From positions 56,001-120,000 of the forward strand of contig JAIGNY010000163.1 of NCBI GenBank assembly GCA_020152595.1: a DNA stretch of 64,000 nucleotides. The letters are read 5' to 3'. Position 1 is the first letter of the stretch. Every line of letters starts with the position of its first letter. The stretch is from Chiridota heheva (Eukaryota; Echinodermata; Holothuroidea; Apodida; Chiridotidae). The notes under the pieces are model-generated. The model searched no databases, had not been told where the DNA came from, and saw only the letters and a program-made list of their open reading frames with translations. A program made the position numbers and the translations under genes. Positions 35,640 through 47,690 of this stretch are shown here, one piece after another.

Positions 35640-35870
35640 TGCTTTAATTTTCTTGATTTTTGTGAAACTTGTATTCAATTTTTGCACAATTTTCTTCATT
35701 TTTGGGAAAATTGCCTCAGTTTCCATGTAATTTTCTTTATTTTCTGCAAATTTGATTCAATTTCCGTGCATTTTAATTTTGGTAAAATTTCTTCAACTAA
35801 CGAGAAATTATCTTCAATTTCCATGAGATTTGCTTCAATTTTCATTCTTTCATTTTCTGGAATAGATTAA
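35640..35870. repeat. Degenerate ~21-bp tandem repeat
   Basis: About ten imperfect units resembling AATTTTCTTCAATTTCCATG, with GGGAAAATTGCCTCAG and CTGCAAATTTGATTC variants. Several are recognisable only by register. No coding meaning. Confidence 0.5.
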
Positions 35871-38679
35871 ATCTTTGCCAGAACAATCGCAAACACATTT
35901 TTTAGGTTTGCATGTTTCATTTTTCATTTTCTTTTAGAGAAGGAGGAGGGAGGGGGGCTACTCACACATTTATGGAAATTTTCCTTCCTTTGTCGTCCAA
36001 AAAAGTTTAGCTTCGCCACTGCTCAAGTTCCCCCCCCCCCCCTCCCTTCCCTCCCATCTTAATTTCAGACATAGATCTGCACCCCTGGCCACATCTTTAC
36101 ACCATTAGTTTAGCAACCATGTTTAAAATATTTTTAAAAAGTGATTGAGCTCACCTGTGACAGGACATTTTGCACTATGGTTTGCTAAAAGTCAATTTTG
36201 ATCAGCCTCACCTTTGCAGAAATATTGCAGCAATATTGCTGCATGTTAAGAATTTATTTTGTATGGAATTTTGCAATTTCATTTAAATGTTAATTATCTT
36301 AAAGACCCCAGTTTCAATTTCCTATTCAATTTTTCCTATTGCATAAATGCAAACATTGTTTCTCCCTCAGTGATTTGGACAATCAACCTCCTTTTTTCAC
36401 GATACGATGTAGGCAACTGTGACGATTAACCTAATTGCCTGGCAATTTATTGGCTTGCAATTCTTGAAACTTGTTAGAAACCTTCAGGGAAAGATGAAGA
36501 ATCTTTAGGTCAGCTTGGAATATCACTGGAGCAAGGCATGGTGTCTTAATTAGCTGAAATTAGACCTAAGTGAGATTGGAACTGCTGGTCAGTTTATTTC
36601 AGATTTCAGCCACTGATTTACAAGAAAGGATATTAAATTTAGGCAATTAGGTAGCTGTAAAAGCAGGCGTGCACACAGAGAATGCTGACGTGTCAGAAAT
36701 GGCTATAATATTCAGAGTGGGTGATATTATTCTTCAGAATTTGTTATAAATATTTATGACTTTGTCAAAGGATAGAATCCAATTGATAAAAATGTTGGTT
36801 CAGTATAAGAAAATAAAAAAATATAATTTGAATTTATTTCGATGTCATTGAGTTAAAGAAAGCATATTGAACCATTTGTTAAAGCTTCTATTTTGTGGAT
36901 GTCAGAGCAGAATTGTTTGATTTGAAGCCAAAAACAAGGCCTATAAAATCCAAGAAGAATTAATTTAAAATTCAATTGTAGTTATTTCAGTCACTGATTT
37001 ATATATTTTATTCATGAGTTTTGTCTATTTCATTGTGTATAGTTTTTACAGCAAAATGGGATGAAATTTCAGCAAAATGGGATGAAATTTCAGACTGAAC
37101 TGTCAGGTTATATAGTTTGAAATGTACGTATGTATGTGTATCTGTCAGCTCTCTGATTAGAATGAAGTTTTTCCTGGGGCACATGAGAAGCATATTTGAG
37201 CCTATTTTAAAGTTTTTCAAAAACTTGTTTGAACGTGCAGAAAATTCCATTTAAAAACAAGCTTTTCTTGCCATGATGATGGTGTGTGAATGAGATTTGA
37301 CATGATTTTGAAGTGTTCCTTTTTCAAATTTGATTTAACAATGGGGGAAATTGTGCATGGGATTAAATTCATCTTTAACCCAAAATTATTGTAATTTCAG
37401 CTTAATTAAACAACATCAATATGAGAGTGATGGATGGGAAAAAATGTTCCACAGGACAAATGCATGTTTCTTTTGCCGATTTATGGACCCTTAAAGTTGA
37501 AACAATACATACCGTAGCTGTAACGGATACACATACCTTTTTTCTGAGATGTGACCCACCCGGCCCACTTTTCACAGATCATGTGTTCACAAAAATATCA
37601 TTTGGAGCTAAATTGCTTTACTTTTTTCATGCTGTTTCCAGTTCCCCAGTTCAAAAAGATTAATTATTTGAAGTGCAATTATAGCTTCATTTGCATTTCT
37701 GCATATGGATTTTTGTGCCCTACACATATAGACAGCTGGATTCTGGTGTTTTTTTCTAAATGAACAATCCTATCTTTCCTAGCTCTCTAATTATTCACAC
37801 ATCCTCTCAAGTTTCTTAACGAAAATGTAAAACTGGATCAGTAAAACATGTATTTTTTAAGGTTTTTGAATATATTTTACTTTTATTGAGTTTTACACAC
37901 AGAGTATTAGAATTTAGGGTGAATTATGCATGTAGGACAATTTTGAATCTGATGAAGATAATTTTGTTTGGCCTTATTTTGTGCTCGAAGATTAGGTAAA
38001 AAAATGTCCATGTTTTTCAGGTTTCCCTGTAAACATGTCAGTTTGTGTTATGCATCTACAGTAACTGTCAATTCAAATTTGTCCGACCTACTGTCCTTGC
38101 TGATATATCAGTAAATCATGATTTTGTAACAAATTTTAAGAATGAATAGTCTAATCCTTCACATTTGTTATTTCTTTAAAGTGAATTCTCCTTTGAAATT
38201 ACTTTGTCAACTGCACATTATAGAGATAAATTTAGGCCTCGATGACTGAGGGGATGATCCTTTGTCAGTTTTAAGGATTTGAGGGATGACCTCTTAGCTA
38301 TACTCAGCTTTCAAATATTATAGTGTAGATGAAATATTAATTCTCAGTCATAAAAAAGAGTGGGGAACATTGTCAGAGAATGCATGCTGTTCATTTGGAG
38401 ATGAATCTGGAAGATCCCAGGAGCTGGAGCTAAAAGGCTTTAGGTCTTGGGCCCCATCTGTGGAGAATTTCCCAGAACATAAAGTATAACATTTAGAATC
38501 TTATTGTAACATTTCAAAGATTTAATCTTGTGTAACCCCTTTTCAAACTCACTAATATCACGGCGACAACAAGTGAACACACAATTACAATGACGGGGTC
38601 GTCGCCTGCGTAATCGGTTATGATAGTAACAATGCTATCATGAAACGCTTAATACGACCCGGACGAGAACACAGGTACG
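35871..38679. other. Long non-coding stretch
   Basis: No gene recognised. It contains a C-rich tract at about 36029-36055 and an exact 22-bp direct duplication AGCAAAATGGGATGAAATTT at about 37051-37094. The 80-codon frames near 37.0-37.7 kb lack domains and splice support. Confidence 0.4.
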
Positions 38680-38708
38680 ACCAGGGAGTTGGAATTCAAC
38701 TCCCTGGT
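38680..38708. repeat. Perfect 12-bp-stem hairpin
   Basis: ACCAGGGAGTTG (38680-38691), a GAATT loop and the exact complement (38697-38708). It lies just beyond the conserved part of the minus-strand SINE B copy and could be its distal end. Confidence 0.6.
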
Positions 38709-38870
38709 ACAACATTTGGACAGACATAATATCGACAACCAAGTCAATGTCCATGGCCTTTGATAACCAGTTGTGGTGCACTGGCATGTCTACCCAACCC
38801 AGGCTTGAACCCAGGGCCTCGTGGTCTGTAGACTTGTATGATAAGCGCTACACCACAGTTAGTAGACAAT
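38709..38870 (-). mobile_element. SINE family B, copy 2 (minus strand)
   Basis: On the minus strand it reads GTGGTGTAGCGCTTATCATA, then box B GGTTCAAGCCT (complement of 38801-38811), then GACATGCCAGTGCACCACAA. A tRNA-like head of about 72 bp is visible, with an RNA polymerase III type internal promoter. This is a better preserved head than in copy 1. Confidence 0.68.
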
Positions 38871-39465
38871 ATCACTTTGTATAATCCATAATTAGACAAC
38901 CAGTCAAAATGTAAGTGAAAATAGGAGCAAAATTAGAATTGCTAAATAAGAAGATTATTTTATTATATTTATATTGGATATACTTGATATTGTATCGCAT
39001 TCTAATTTGTGTGCAGCAAGTATCATTTACAGTAGCCATTTCATGTATTATTGCTTTTTATTGCTCTATTAATCTGATTAATTCAATCAAATGTATAACT
39101 GTCTAACTCTGTGTAAATGAAATTTAATTTGTTTGTGAAAATTATGTTTGTATAATGATATAAAGTATAATTTTAAAATGAAGAGTTGGACCTTTATACT
39201 TTAGAGATATAACGATAAAAATCGTGGAGAGCTTGGGTAGGTCTTAATATGCCATACTCACATGACCTACAGAGATATGTAAATAGTTTCTTTAAAATAT
39301 ATTTATGTCGGAAACTGATCAGAAATTTGTGATTCTACTGAGTACTGTATACCATTGGTAAATACATTTGTTGCTTTAAGCTTTAATGGTCTCTTGTCAT
39401 TGTTCGTGCAATGTACTGTCTAATCTACATTAAGAGTTTGTGTTGATATATATAACAGATATACA
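38871..39465. other. Non-coding spacer
   Basis: No gene recognised. Confidence 0.4.
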
Positions 39466-39615
39466 ATATCTTAACCTCTCCATTTACCTACTCCCTGCTC
39501 ACCTTGTATCTCCTCTTAACATCTTTTCACCTGCAACATTTCTGAATTTCTCCAGCACAATCGACCATTAATTGCTATCATTGTGCTGTTAAACCTCCCA
39601 ATCCAACCAGCCTTT
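39466..39615 (+). mobile_element. I/Nimb-like LINE 3' tail (copy 2)
   Basis: A pyrimidine-rich segment ends in TCGACCATTAATTGCTATCA, TTGTGCTGTTAAACCTCCCA and ATCCAACCAGCC. It aligns with the tails at 5.46-5.51 and 61.53-61.57 kb. Only the non-coding tail remains. Confidence 0.5.
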
Positions 39616-40900
39616 ACAAAAGGGTTTACACCCATTCATAAATTTGTATTTATTCTCAGTCTTTGTTAATTTTTCAATCACGAGTTAAATTTTTTTCATA
39701 TAAAATTAATATAGCAATCTATTTTTGTCATTACCTTTAGAATCGTTTTTTTAGAAATCTCATACATTTTATATTTTCTAAGACCAACTTTAATTGCAAA
39801 AATTTGATTGCAAAATGACAAAATAGATCTTCATTCAGTAAATGTGTATAATAGTTATCATAACTGGTATCGTCTGCTGACGTCATAGATTAGCCGACAC
39901 CACATTTCATAAAACCAATCTTGGATTTCTGTAAATTACCAACCTGCAGGTTTTAAAATGTAATCGTGTGATTGAATTTGTCATATCTCCCGACGTACAT
40001 CTGCAGTTTACATTTTTGAAATATAAATTTTCACAGCAACCAGCTCCCTAATGATTTGGCTAGTGAGTTTTAGCATTGGTTTATGCCACATAGAATGAAT
40101 TATTACAGACTCCTATTTTGTGAAAAGACTATTTTCAGTGTTTCATTTTGACAAACCGATATATTTCTAATCACATAATCCATGCATGTAATTCTGTGTG
40201 AAAATTGCTATGATAATAAGGTTGTTTTTGTATTTTACTTATATTTTTTAACGTACTTAGATGGAACAATATTGATTTTGGCGCATATGACTTTTAACTG
40301 TTAAAGTGCTGTTAAACACAAACAAGCATAATACGTCTGCCAGATTTTATGTCTGTTTTCAAGCTGCATACATATATATATATATATCTACCCATGCAAA
40401 ATGTAATAGTTTTTGTATCATAAATTAACCTATAGTCCTGCCCATGGCTTATAAACAAAAAAAGGAGTCTCCGGCAAATGTGAGTTGAGTAAAGAAAATG
40501 TATTTAAGATATGCGAGTGGTCAAAAAAAGGAATTTTCATATAACCTACGGTTCGAAAGTCGCGGTAGGAGGGGACCTACCTTGTTACATATATGTAATA
40601 AGTATATAGGTTGCAATAATACTGGGAACACCTGTGCCTCAGTACAGGTTGATATTGAGATTGCCGTATGAGGGTTGTTGTAGATTAGGTACAATTCCTA
40701 TGTTTTTAAAACTCACTAGTTGTAGAAAATTGATGATTGAGAAGTAACTTATTTTCTAGATAATTTTACATCAATTGGTCTAATTAATACACTTTTCAAA
40801 AAAAAAAAAAAAAAACTTCCTGAATCTTTACCTATTTAGCACCACGACGGGATAAAGTTCTCCAAGATTCCAAGATATTTTGGTCGCCATTTTCTTAGTC
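39616..40900. other. Non-coding stretch
   Basis: No gene. It contains a short TA run near 40373 and a poly(A) run near 40800-40815. Confidence 0.4.
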
Positions 40901-41009
40901 ACCGCACATTTGTGATAAATTATTCATGTCCGCAAATAAGTTTTAGAATGTTCCACCGCACGTTTGTGATAAATTATTCAATGTCCGCAAATAAGTTTTA
41001 GAATGTTCC
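40901..41009 (+). repeat. 54-bp direct tandem duplication
   Basis: Two adjacent copies start at 40901 and 40955 (ACCGCAC(A/G)TTTGTGATAAA onward to TTTTAGAATGTTCC), differing by one substitution and one inserted A. The duplication is recent. Confidence 0.95.
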
Positions 41010-41322
41010 ACTTAACTGCAAGTTGATATTTTACTGACAACATTTTTATTGTTCATATAATTTTATTAAATAGTTTTGTTTTAAAAAATCTGTGTGCGAA
41101 AACAAGTAAATAAAACATCAAGAAATATTTAGATTATATAATTCTACTTTATAAATATTATCTTAATTTTTTCCACAAATAATTCAAAACATATTACACA
41201 CGCTAATATGTTATAGCCTGATGGCAGTGTTTTGAACTTTGACCGCACTCTGGAGAGCTCAGACGATTTTTACGGAAAGAAAAATAGTCCAAAATACTTC
41301 GATAATAGTAACTAAAATCACC

Positions 41323-41364
41323 TTTAAAACAGTTTTTAAAGACTTTAAAACAGTTTTTAAAGAT
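41323..41364 (+). repeat. 21-bp direct duplication
   Basis: CTTTAAAACAGTTTTTAAAG(A) occurs twice head to tail. Confidence 0.85.
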
Positions 41365-41520
41365 ATGGATGGGCTTCTAAGATCGATTCTAATCGTGGGC
41401 GAAAAAAAAAGAAGGTCAAATGGTTTCGTTTTCATAAAGATCTTATTTATCTCCTATTCTTTTAACACCTCGCTTGAAACAATACAGGAAGGTATAAAAT
41501 CCTACCCTCTTTGTTTTTGT

Positions 41521-41864
41521 CACCAACGGCGGCTCTCATCAACAGCAGCCGCCACCCACGGCGGCCGTCACCCACGGCGGCCGTCACCCACGGCGGCCGT
41601 CACCCACGGCGGCCGTCACCCACGGCGGCAGTCACCCACGGCGGCCGTCACCCACGGCGGCCGTCACCCACGGCGGCCGTCACCCACGGCGGCCGTCACC
41701 CACGGCGGCCGTCACCCACGGCGGCCGTCACCCACGGCGGCCGTCACCCACGGCTGCCGTCACCCACGGCGGCCGTCACCCACGGCGGCCGTCACCCACG
41801 GCGGCAGTCACCCACAGCGGCCGTCACCGATGGGGGCAGTCACCCACGGCTGCTGTCACCGACC
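41521..41864. repeat. GC-rich 16-bp minisatellite, about 19-20 copies
   Basis: The unit CCGTCACCCACGGCGG is repeated with few changes and is by far the most GC-rich sequence in the window. Sixteen is not a multiple of three and no unit contains a stop, so frames stay open and read the same 16-residue cycle (HPRRPSPTAAVTHGGR). That is why a 235-codon frame (41239-41946) and a 135-codon frame both appear. A TATA-like GGTATAAAATCC lies just upstream at about 41490. I do not regard it as a proven gene. Confidence 0.93.
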
Positions 41865-42616
41865 AGGCAAAATAGTGAACAAAAATTGTGCTTACAGGCC
41901 TGCTGCGGGCTTTGTTAATCTGATTGCTGTTACCCTGAACACTTAGCAAACTAAATTTTGTTTGTCCCTTTTGCTAAAAATCCGGAAAAGTGCCATAGAT
42001 GGACCAAATCTTGCTGCAGTCTTCGCGAGCATCTAAATGCCAATTCATTGCAATTGGTAATGCACGATTGCCGATTTGAGGATTGTTTGCCCCCACCTAG
42101 TTGCTATGGTGGGTGTGGCTTATTTCGTGCGATTTATTCAAACTTTTTGGCAACTTGCTAGCTGTCAGGCAGTTGAACTTGGTGCCTGGAGATTGTTGTC
42201 AAAATAGGTATGTATATTACTCCTTTGGTTTTGCTTAAATTTACAATTATTGAAAAGGAATTGATGTTTAATAGCTTTTTCCTGAAGTAGATGAAGAATA
42301 AAACAACATTCTTCAAGGAAAAAGTTGCAATTAAATGTTTTCTTTACTTGCCCGACATTGCAATATTGCTTGTGTGAAGTACATAGGCTAGGCCTAGGCC
42401 TACACTGTATGTTTACACTAATGTTAGGCCTAGCAAGCGATCTCTCCTCTACTAGCCTTTTTATTGACCTGTTTGTCTTGCGTGATCGAGTGACCATTTT
42501 AAACTATTTAGGCGAGAATTGTATGATATTTAATCTTATCATACCATTGTTGAATAATGTATGGCATTTTTGAAGAGTTGAAAATGAAAAGAATGGTAGG
42601 ATAGCCTACTGGAAAT
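41865..42616 (+). promoter_or_regulatory. Possible host promoter / untranslated first exon region
   Basis: Less AT-rich than its surroundings, with a GCCAATTCATTGCAATTGG palindromic CCAAT-like pair (about 42038-42057) and GGGTGTGGC (about 42111). An ATAG|GTATGT donor-like site lies at about 42208. No ATG-initiated frame precedes the donor convincingly. This is inference only; it could serve the plus-strand exons at 49 kb. Confidence 0.2.
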
Positions 42617-42772
42617 TTGCCCACCGTACAAGGAGGATTGAAAATAACATATTACAGGCAGAGAGCGTGACGTTATTCGCTCTATACTACGTATAGGCCG
42701 AAGGCCGAGAGACAAAACTTCTGCACAAAAAAATTGTGATGCTTTTATGGACGGCACACTTGTTCCAGCATG
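42617..42772. repeat. Inverted-pair segment, left copy
   Basis: It contains GCCCACCGTACAAGGAGG, GCGTGACGTTATTCGCTCTA, TACTACGTATAGGCCGAAGG, CCGAGAGACAAAACTT and TTTATGGACGGCACACTTGT. All of these recur in reverse complement at 46.20-46.41 kb. The two copies point toward each other across ~3.4 kb. Confidence 0.8.
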
Positions 42773-44300
42773 GTCAATTATGCGACCGGTGGACAGTGCA
42801 TGGGTAACGAACTGAGTGATAGTGTACCAGCTGGACCGGGCGGAGGAAATGACAGGTTACGAATAGAGAGCCATTTTTTTGAATATTTTTCATTCCACTG
42901 AAAATTGCTGTTTTAACATTTCCGTTTAGATTAAATGGCATTGTGCAGACATGAAAACCAGCCAAGTTTCTTTTTAAGATTTTTTTTTTTTTGAGAACAG
43001 GAACCATTATCATTAAGAACAAAAGTAATAAATTACAGAATTAACGTTGAATCATGCATTTTGTCACTAACTTGAGGCCTACCACTTGTGTTGTTCCAGT
43101 TCTGCGAGATAATTTAAGATTAGATTGGCATAACTTTTAGACGTTGGCATGATTTCACCATAGAATAGGTCTGTTTATACTCAGTATACATGGGTTTTGG
43201 CGTACGTATGAAGAATCTGAATCAATTTTTGCCAAATCTCGAACATACCGCATCGCTGGTCCTAACAAGTTTCGAGGTAGGCTAGGGCTAACGTTAGACG
43301 TACTGGGGATATTTCCACCACGGGCAGCCGGCGTAGGCCTACTAGGCTAGGCCTAGGTTAAATGTCAATTTATACAAAAATGACAACTTTTTGGTCTAAG
43401 TGAAATAATTTAATTAAACAAATTAATTGTTACTTTAGGGTTATTTCAAAATCTCTAAAGAAAATTCTTGAAAGGTATCCCAATTGAGCTATGAAGGGAG
43501 ACTGAGCAGTCATAAACATTGTTCATTTTAGCTTAGGCCTACACTGACTATCAATTTTGTACTGAAGTTAACTAGAGTTAACTAGATTTACCCTACAACT
43601 TGAAACTGCCTAATGCCACCCTGTCCCTGTCTAAAACTTAAGTTATTTGTATGTTTTACCAAGGAATTTAAAATTAACTTGAAAAATAATTAAATAAGAA
43701 AAAGAAACATTAGTATTAAGACCCACTGCAGTTACTATACTTTCATCAGCTTCACTTCACATAGTTTGCTGATTTTGGATATAAGAAACACCACAATTTA
43801 GTTCACTTCATAAATCATTTGCGAAGTATTTACTGAAAGAGAGTGCATACTTCTTAATAAATTTGCTATTAAGAATTAATTACCTTAGCATGGAATGACA
43901 AGTTATTACAATTTAAGTTTTTAATGTCATGGTTATATGCAACTTACTGTCAGGCACCCTGTAAATACAACTCACAGCAATGTTTTCTTTTTCATAGTAG
44001 AAAAATATTATTTATGCATATTTCACTCGTTTAGGTTTTTGTTAAACTATCATTATGATACAGCCAATGACTTTTATTAAGCCTAGCTGTCTTAGCAAAG
44101 TATAAATACATTGCTTAAAAGCTAAAACTGTTCATGGGTTGCCATTAAGCCAACTCTTAGAATAGAAATATTTTTCAGTGTTTTACATTAAACATTAATA
44201 GCTATTTTATAGTGTAAAGCAATACATTATACTTGTGGTTAAGTGTGATGGATGATATTTATTAGACAGCTAAAGATGTGAATTAGATATCTTAAGAAAA
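42773..44300. other. Non-coding stretch between inverted copies
   Basis: AGGCCTA-type motifs are frequent (for example 42388-42402 and 43334-43358). No gene or transposase frame is visible. Confidence 0.4.
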
Positions 44301-44306
44301 CATCCA

Positions 44307-44768
<462 letters not shown>

Positions 44769-46194
44769 ACCATATCTTAGTATGTCAGTATGTGAAAAGG
44801 ATTATACTGGGCATAATTCAATTTGTATTTCTTTACCACATTAGTAGCTTGAAGGCATATGGTTGTGTATAGGCAAAAAAAACTAAAGTATTTAAAATAT
44901 AAACCATCATAATAGCAAAACATTTTATCAAGTTCGTTTAAACATTCTGTTATAAAGACCTACTACAGGCCAGGACGACCTTGACGATTTCTTTAGTAAA
45001 TCCTTTGTTACTTAAATGTCTTTAATAATTCATTGAAGTGGTGCTTAAAATTTTGACCTCTTGAAAATTTGAGTATAATATTTTTGTGCTAAGAACTAAG
45101 AGTACTAACTTAGGACATGCAGTGCAGTGATTATCAAGAGAAGGAAGCATATTTTGCGAAAGAAAGTGGGATAAATAATACTAGGTCGAATATATTTGCT
45201 CCCTGCTCTGATTGAAATGTGAATGGTTTTAATGGTTTTATGATCTAGCGAACAGTCGTAGGATATGAGGGAAAAAAATCATAAAGCAAAATAGAATTCA
45301 TAAAGAAAAAGAAAATGCCTTAGGGCTAGCTGCATTAACTTCGGGGGCCCACTATCCGACTATGCTACTCATACAGTCATAGGCCTAATGTTAGTACTAA
45401 CGTTAGTAGCGTTAGGCATAGGCCTATGGCCTTGTTGCATAAGTTAATTTCCAGGACAGACATATCTAGATAGGCCTACAGCTAAGGTTAAAAACCTTCA
45501 TTCAACCATTTAATCAATGATTATAGAAAAATAACCGACGTTAATGAGGTTTCACTGCTATACTAATGACTGATTTGGAATGGTTTGCCCGAGTGGGTAG
45601 TTAGCTCTAATTCTGTTCACAATTTCAAGGTTAACATTAAAAAGTGCTTTACTAACTCTGGGCGTCTTTGGGTGTATGCGTGTGTGTGTTGGTGGTCTTA
45701 GTTTGGGCTTTTTATGGGGTGACTAACCCTTCTTAGCCCGTAATCTTGTTATGTTATGATTTATGTCAGAGCCATAACACAAACGTCAGTGCCAAAAAAC
45801 AATTTTTGTTTTTTTACACAATCACCAAATTGTATGAATTATTGGTCAGTACTATTTTTTGCACTAATTTCTGATTAAATTGAAGTGTTTCGTTGAAATT
45901 TATTCATTAATTAAGCCAAAATAAAACATTTTAGGTATTTCGTGGTCAATCCAAGTAATTTTCGAGCAGAACTTGTTACATACACATTGTATCTTCCCGC
46001 AATGCGTACGTGTACTATCGAACAAATATGCCTTAAATTGAGTTAAAACATAAAGGGCAATAAATGTAAATGTTTATCCAGAAAAATAATGCAAATTAAA
46101 ATCAACAAGTATACAATTTTAGACTCATATACCAATTTCTTACGAAATCAATCATTCACTTAAATGTGTACCGTTCTTTTCAAAGCTTGTACGA
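44769..46194. other. Non-coding stretch
   Basis: No gene recognised. AGGCCTA motifs lie near 45421 and 45472. Confidence 0.4.
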
Positions 46195-46412
46195 AAAAAG
46201 CATACTGGAACAAGTATGGCGTCCATAAACGCATCACGTTTTCCCCACATTGTATGTATAGGAAGTTTTGTCTCTCGGCCTTCAGCCTATATGTAGTATA
46301 GGGCGAATGACGTCACGCTGAGGTTTTTGAAGCCTTACTCTAAACCTTACCTGTAGGTAAGGTTTAAAGTAAGGTTTCAAAAACCTCCATGTATGTTGGG
46401 CTATATTGTACT
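46195..46412. repeat. Inverted-pair segment, right copy, with CRE and hairpin
   Basis: Reverse complement of the 42.62-42.77 kb segment. It includes a perfect cyclic-AMP response element, TGACGTCA, at 46308-46315 (TGACGTTA in the other copy). It also has a hairpin at 46320-46387 where the other copy has only a short related sequence. It may be a duplicated promoter or the termini of a decayed DNA transposon. Confidence 0.75.
46320..46387 (+). ncRNA. 32-bp-stem hairpin (possible small-RNA precursor)
   Basis: Arms 46320-46351 and 46356-46387 are complementary at 30 of 32 positions, around a four-base TGTA loop. Length and pairing suit a foldback RNA, but the very small loop is unusual for a microRNA and there is no evidence of transcription. 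A palindromic insertion is the simpler explanation. Confidence 0.3.
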
Positions 46413-47079
46413 TTCTATCTGTACAGTTCAGTTGATCACATGACATGAGGTAGCCTAGTCAAAATTAAGACACATAGCTTAGAGTGGTTGATCAACTCTT
46501 GAGGTCGGACATTCGGGAATGTTGTGGTGCATGGTGATGTAACAATGCTTTTTTGACGATCTTAAACTTCATTCAAAGGGGAAAATAAACAGTAAGTTAT
46601 CATTGCAGTCAATGGGAGAAAAACATTTTTTATATTTTTTTTTTTATCAAATACTGGACAGAATTTAGATTTCTACATATATGTTCTGTATTAGATAATA
46701 GTTTCCAACAGTACCATTAATTTTCACTGACTGGCTGAGGTGACAAGTATCTATAAAAAGTATCCCATAGTAATGTTAGATTCCCCTCCAAACTTAGCAA
46801 AACCGCACTGAGCTCGTACACAGGTATGTCAACTCTGACCTCGAGAATAAAAATGTTATTGCCAAGCGAAAATTGTAATAGCTAACGTTAGAGCACATTT
46901 ATTTGATCCTGCCTGTATTGGAAATTAGATGGCCTAAACTTTAAAAGTAAGTAAAATTATTTCCATTTCTTGAATTTCTTGGGGTATTTATTTAGGATTA
47001 ATATTTAAGGGTTATGGAGTTTAAGCAATATGTTTTAATTGGAACATATTTTCTGGAGGTGTTAAGTTATTTGGTGTGT
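46413..47079. other. Non-coding stretch
   Basis: No gene recognised. Confidence 0.4.
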
Positions 47080-47690
47080 GTAAGTATACACAAATTTGTG
47101 TCATGTGTACAGGAGAAACCATACAAGCAATCATGTTGAAACTTGGTGGGAGGGTGAGGTGAACTTATATTCATACACTGCACAAATTGGGTCATGTACC
47201 TTAAAGGACAGCGGTCAAAATAATTGATTGAATTTTTTTAATTTTGTGTTGTGCATTGAGAGAAAACTGTAAAAGTTGTCAAGTTAAAACTTGGTGGGAG
47301 GGTGTAGGGTCATGTGAAGTTGTCCTGCACAAGTTGTGTCATGTACTTTAAAGGTCAAAGGTCTAATGATGGATTGAAAATGGTAAATTTTGTGTTGTGC
47401 GCCCTGGTAAAACTATTAGAGATATTAGGTTGATACTTGGTGGGATGGTGGAAAGTGATAATATGGTTGTGTCCCACACAAAATGGGACATGTCACTTAG
47501 AAGGTCAGAGGTCGTATATTGTTCAATTTTGCATTGCATTTCGTTGGAAAAACATTACCTCCATCAACGAAGTTGTACGGAGGTTATGTTTTCGCCTCTG
47601 TTTGTTTATTATCAAGATATCTCAATAACTGATGATTGGATTTTCATTAAGTTTGCTATGTGGTTTTATTACTTTTCTAGGAAGTAATTG
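47080..47690 (+). repeat. Three ~147-bp tandem units ending in a GGAGGTTATGTTTTCGCC block
   Basis: AACTTGGTGGGAGGGT or a close form recurs near 47140, 47290 and 47433, each followed by (G/T)TCATGTAC or CATGTCACTTA, then a GGTCAAAGGTC-like block. The end reads GAAGTTGTACGGAGGTTATG, TTTTCGCCTCTGTTTGTTTA and CAAGATATCTCAATAACTGA, a pattern I associate with dispersed repeats of marine invertebrates (from memory, unverified). Overlapping frames are not genes. Confidence 0.65.

Noticed and set aside
41239-41946. 235-codon frame as a genuine proline/histidine-rich gene
   Set aside because: Openness is explained by the stop-free 16-bp repeat. The upstream part has no recognisable features, though expression cannot be ruled out.
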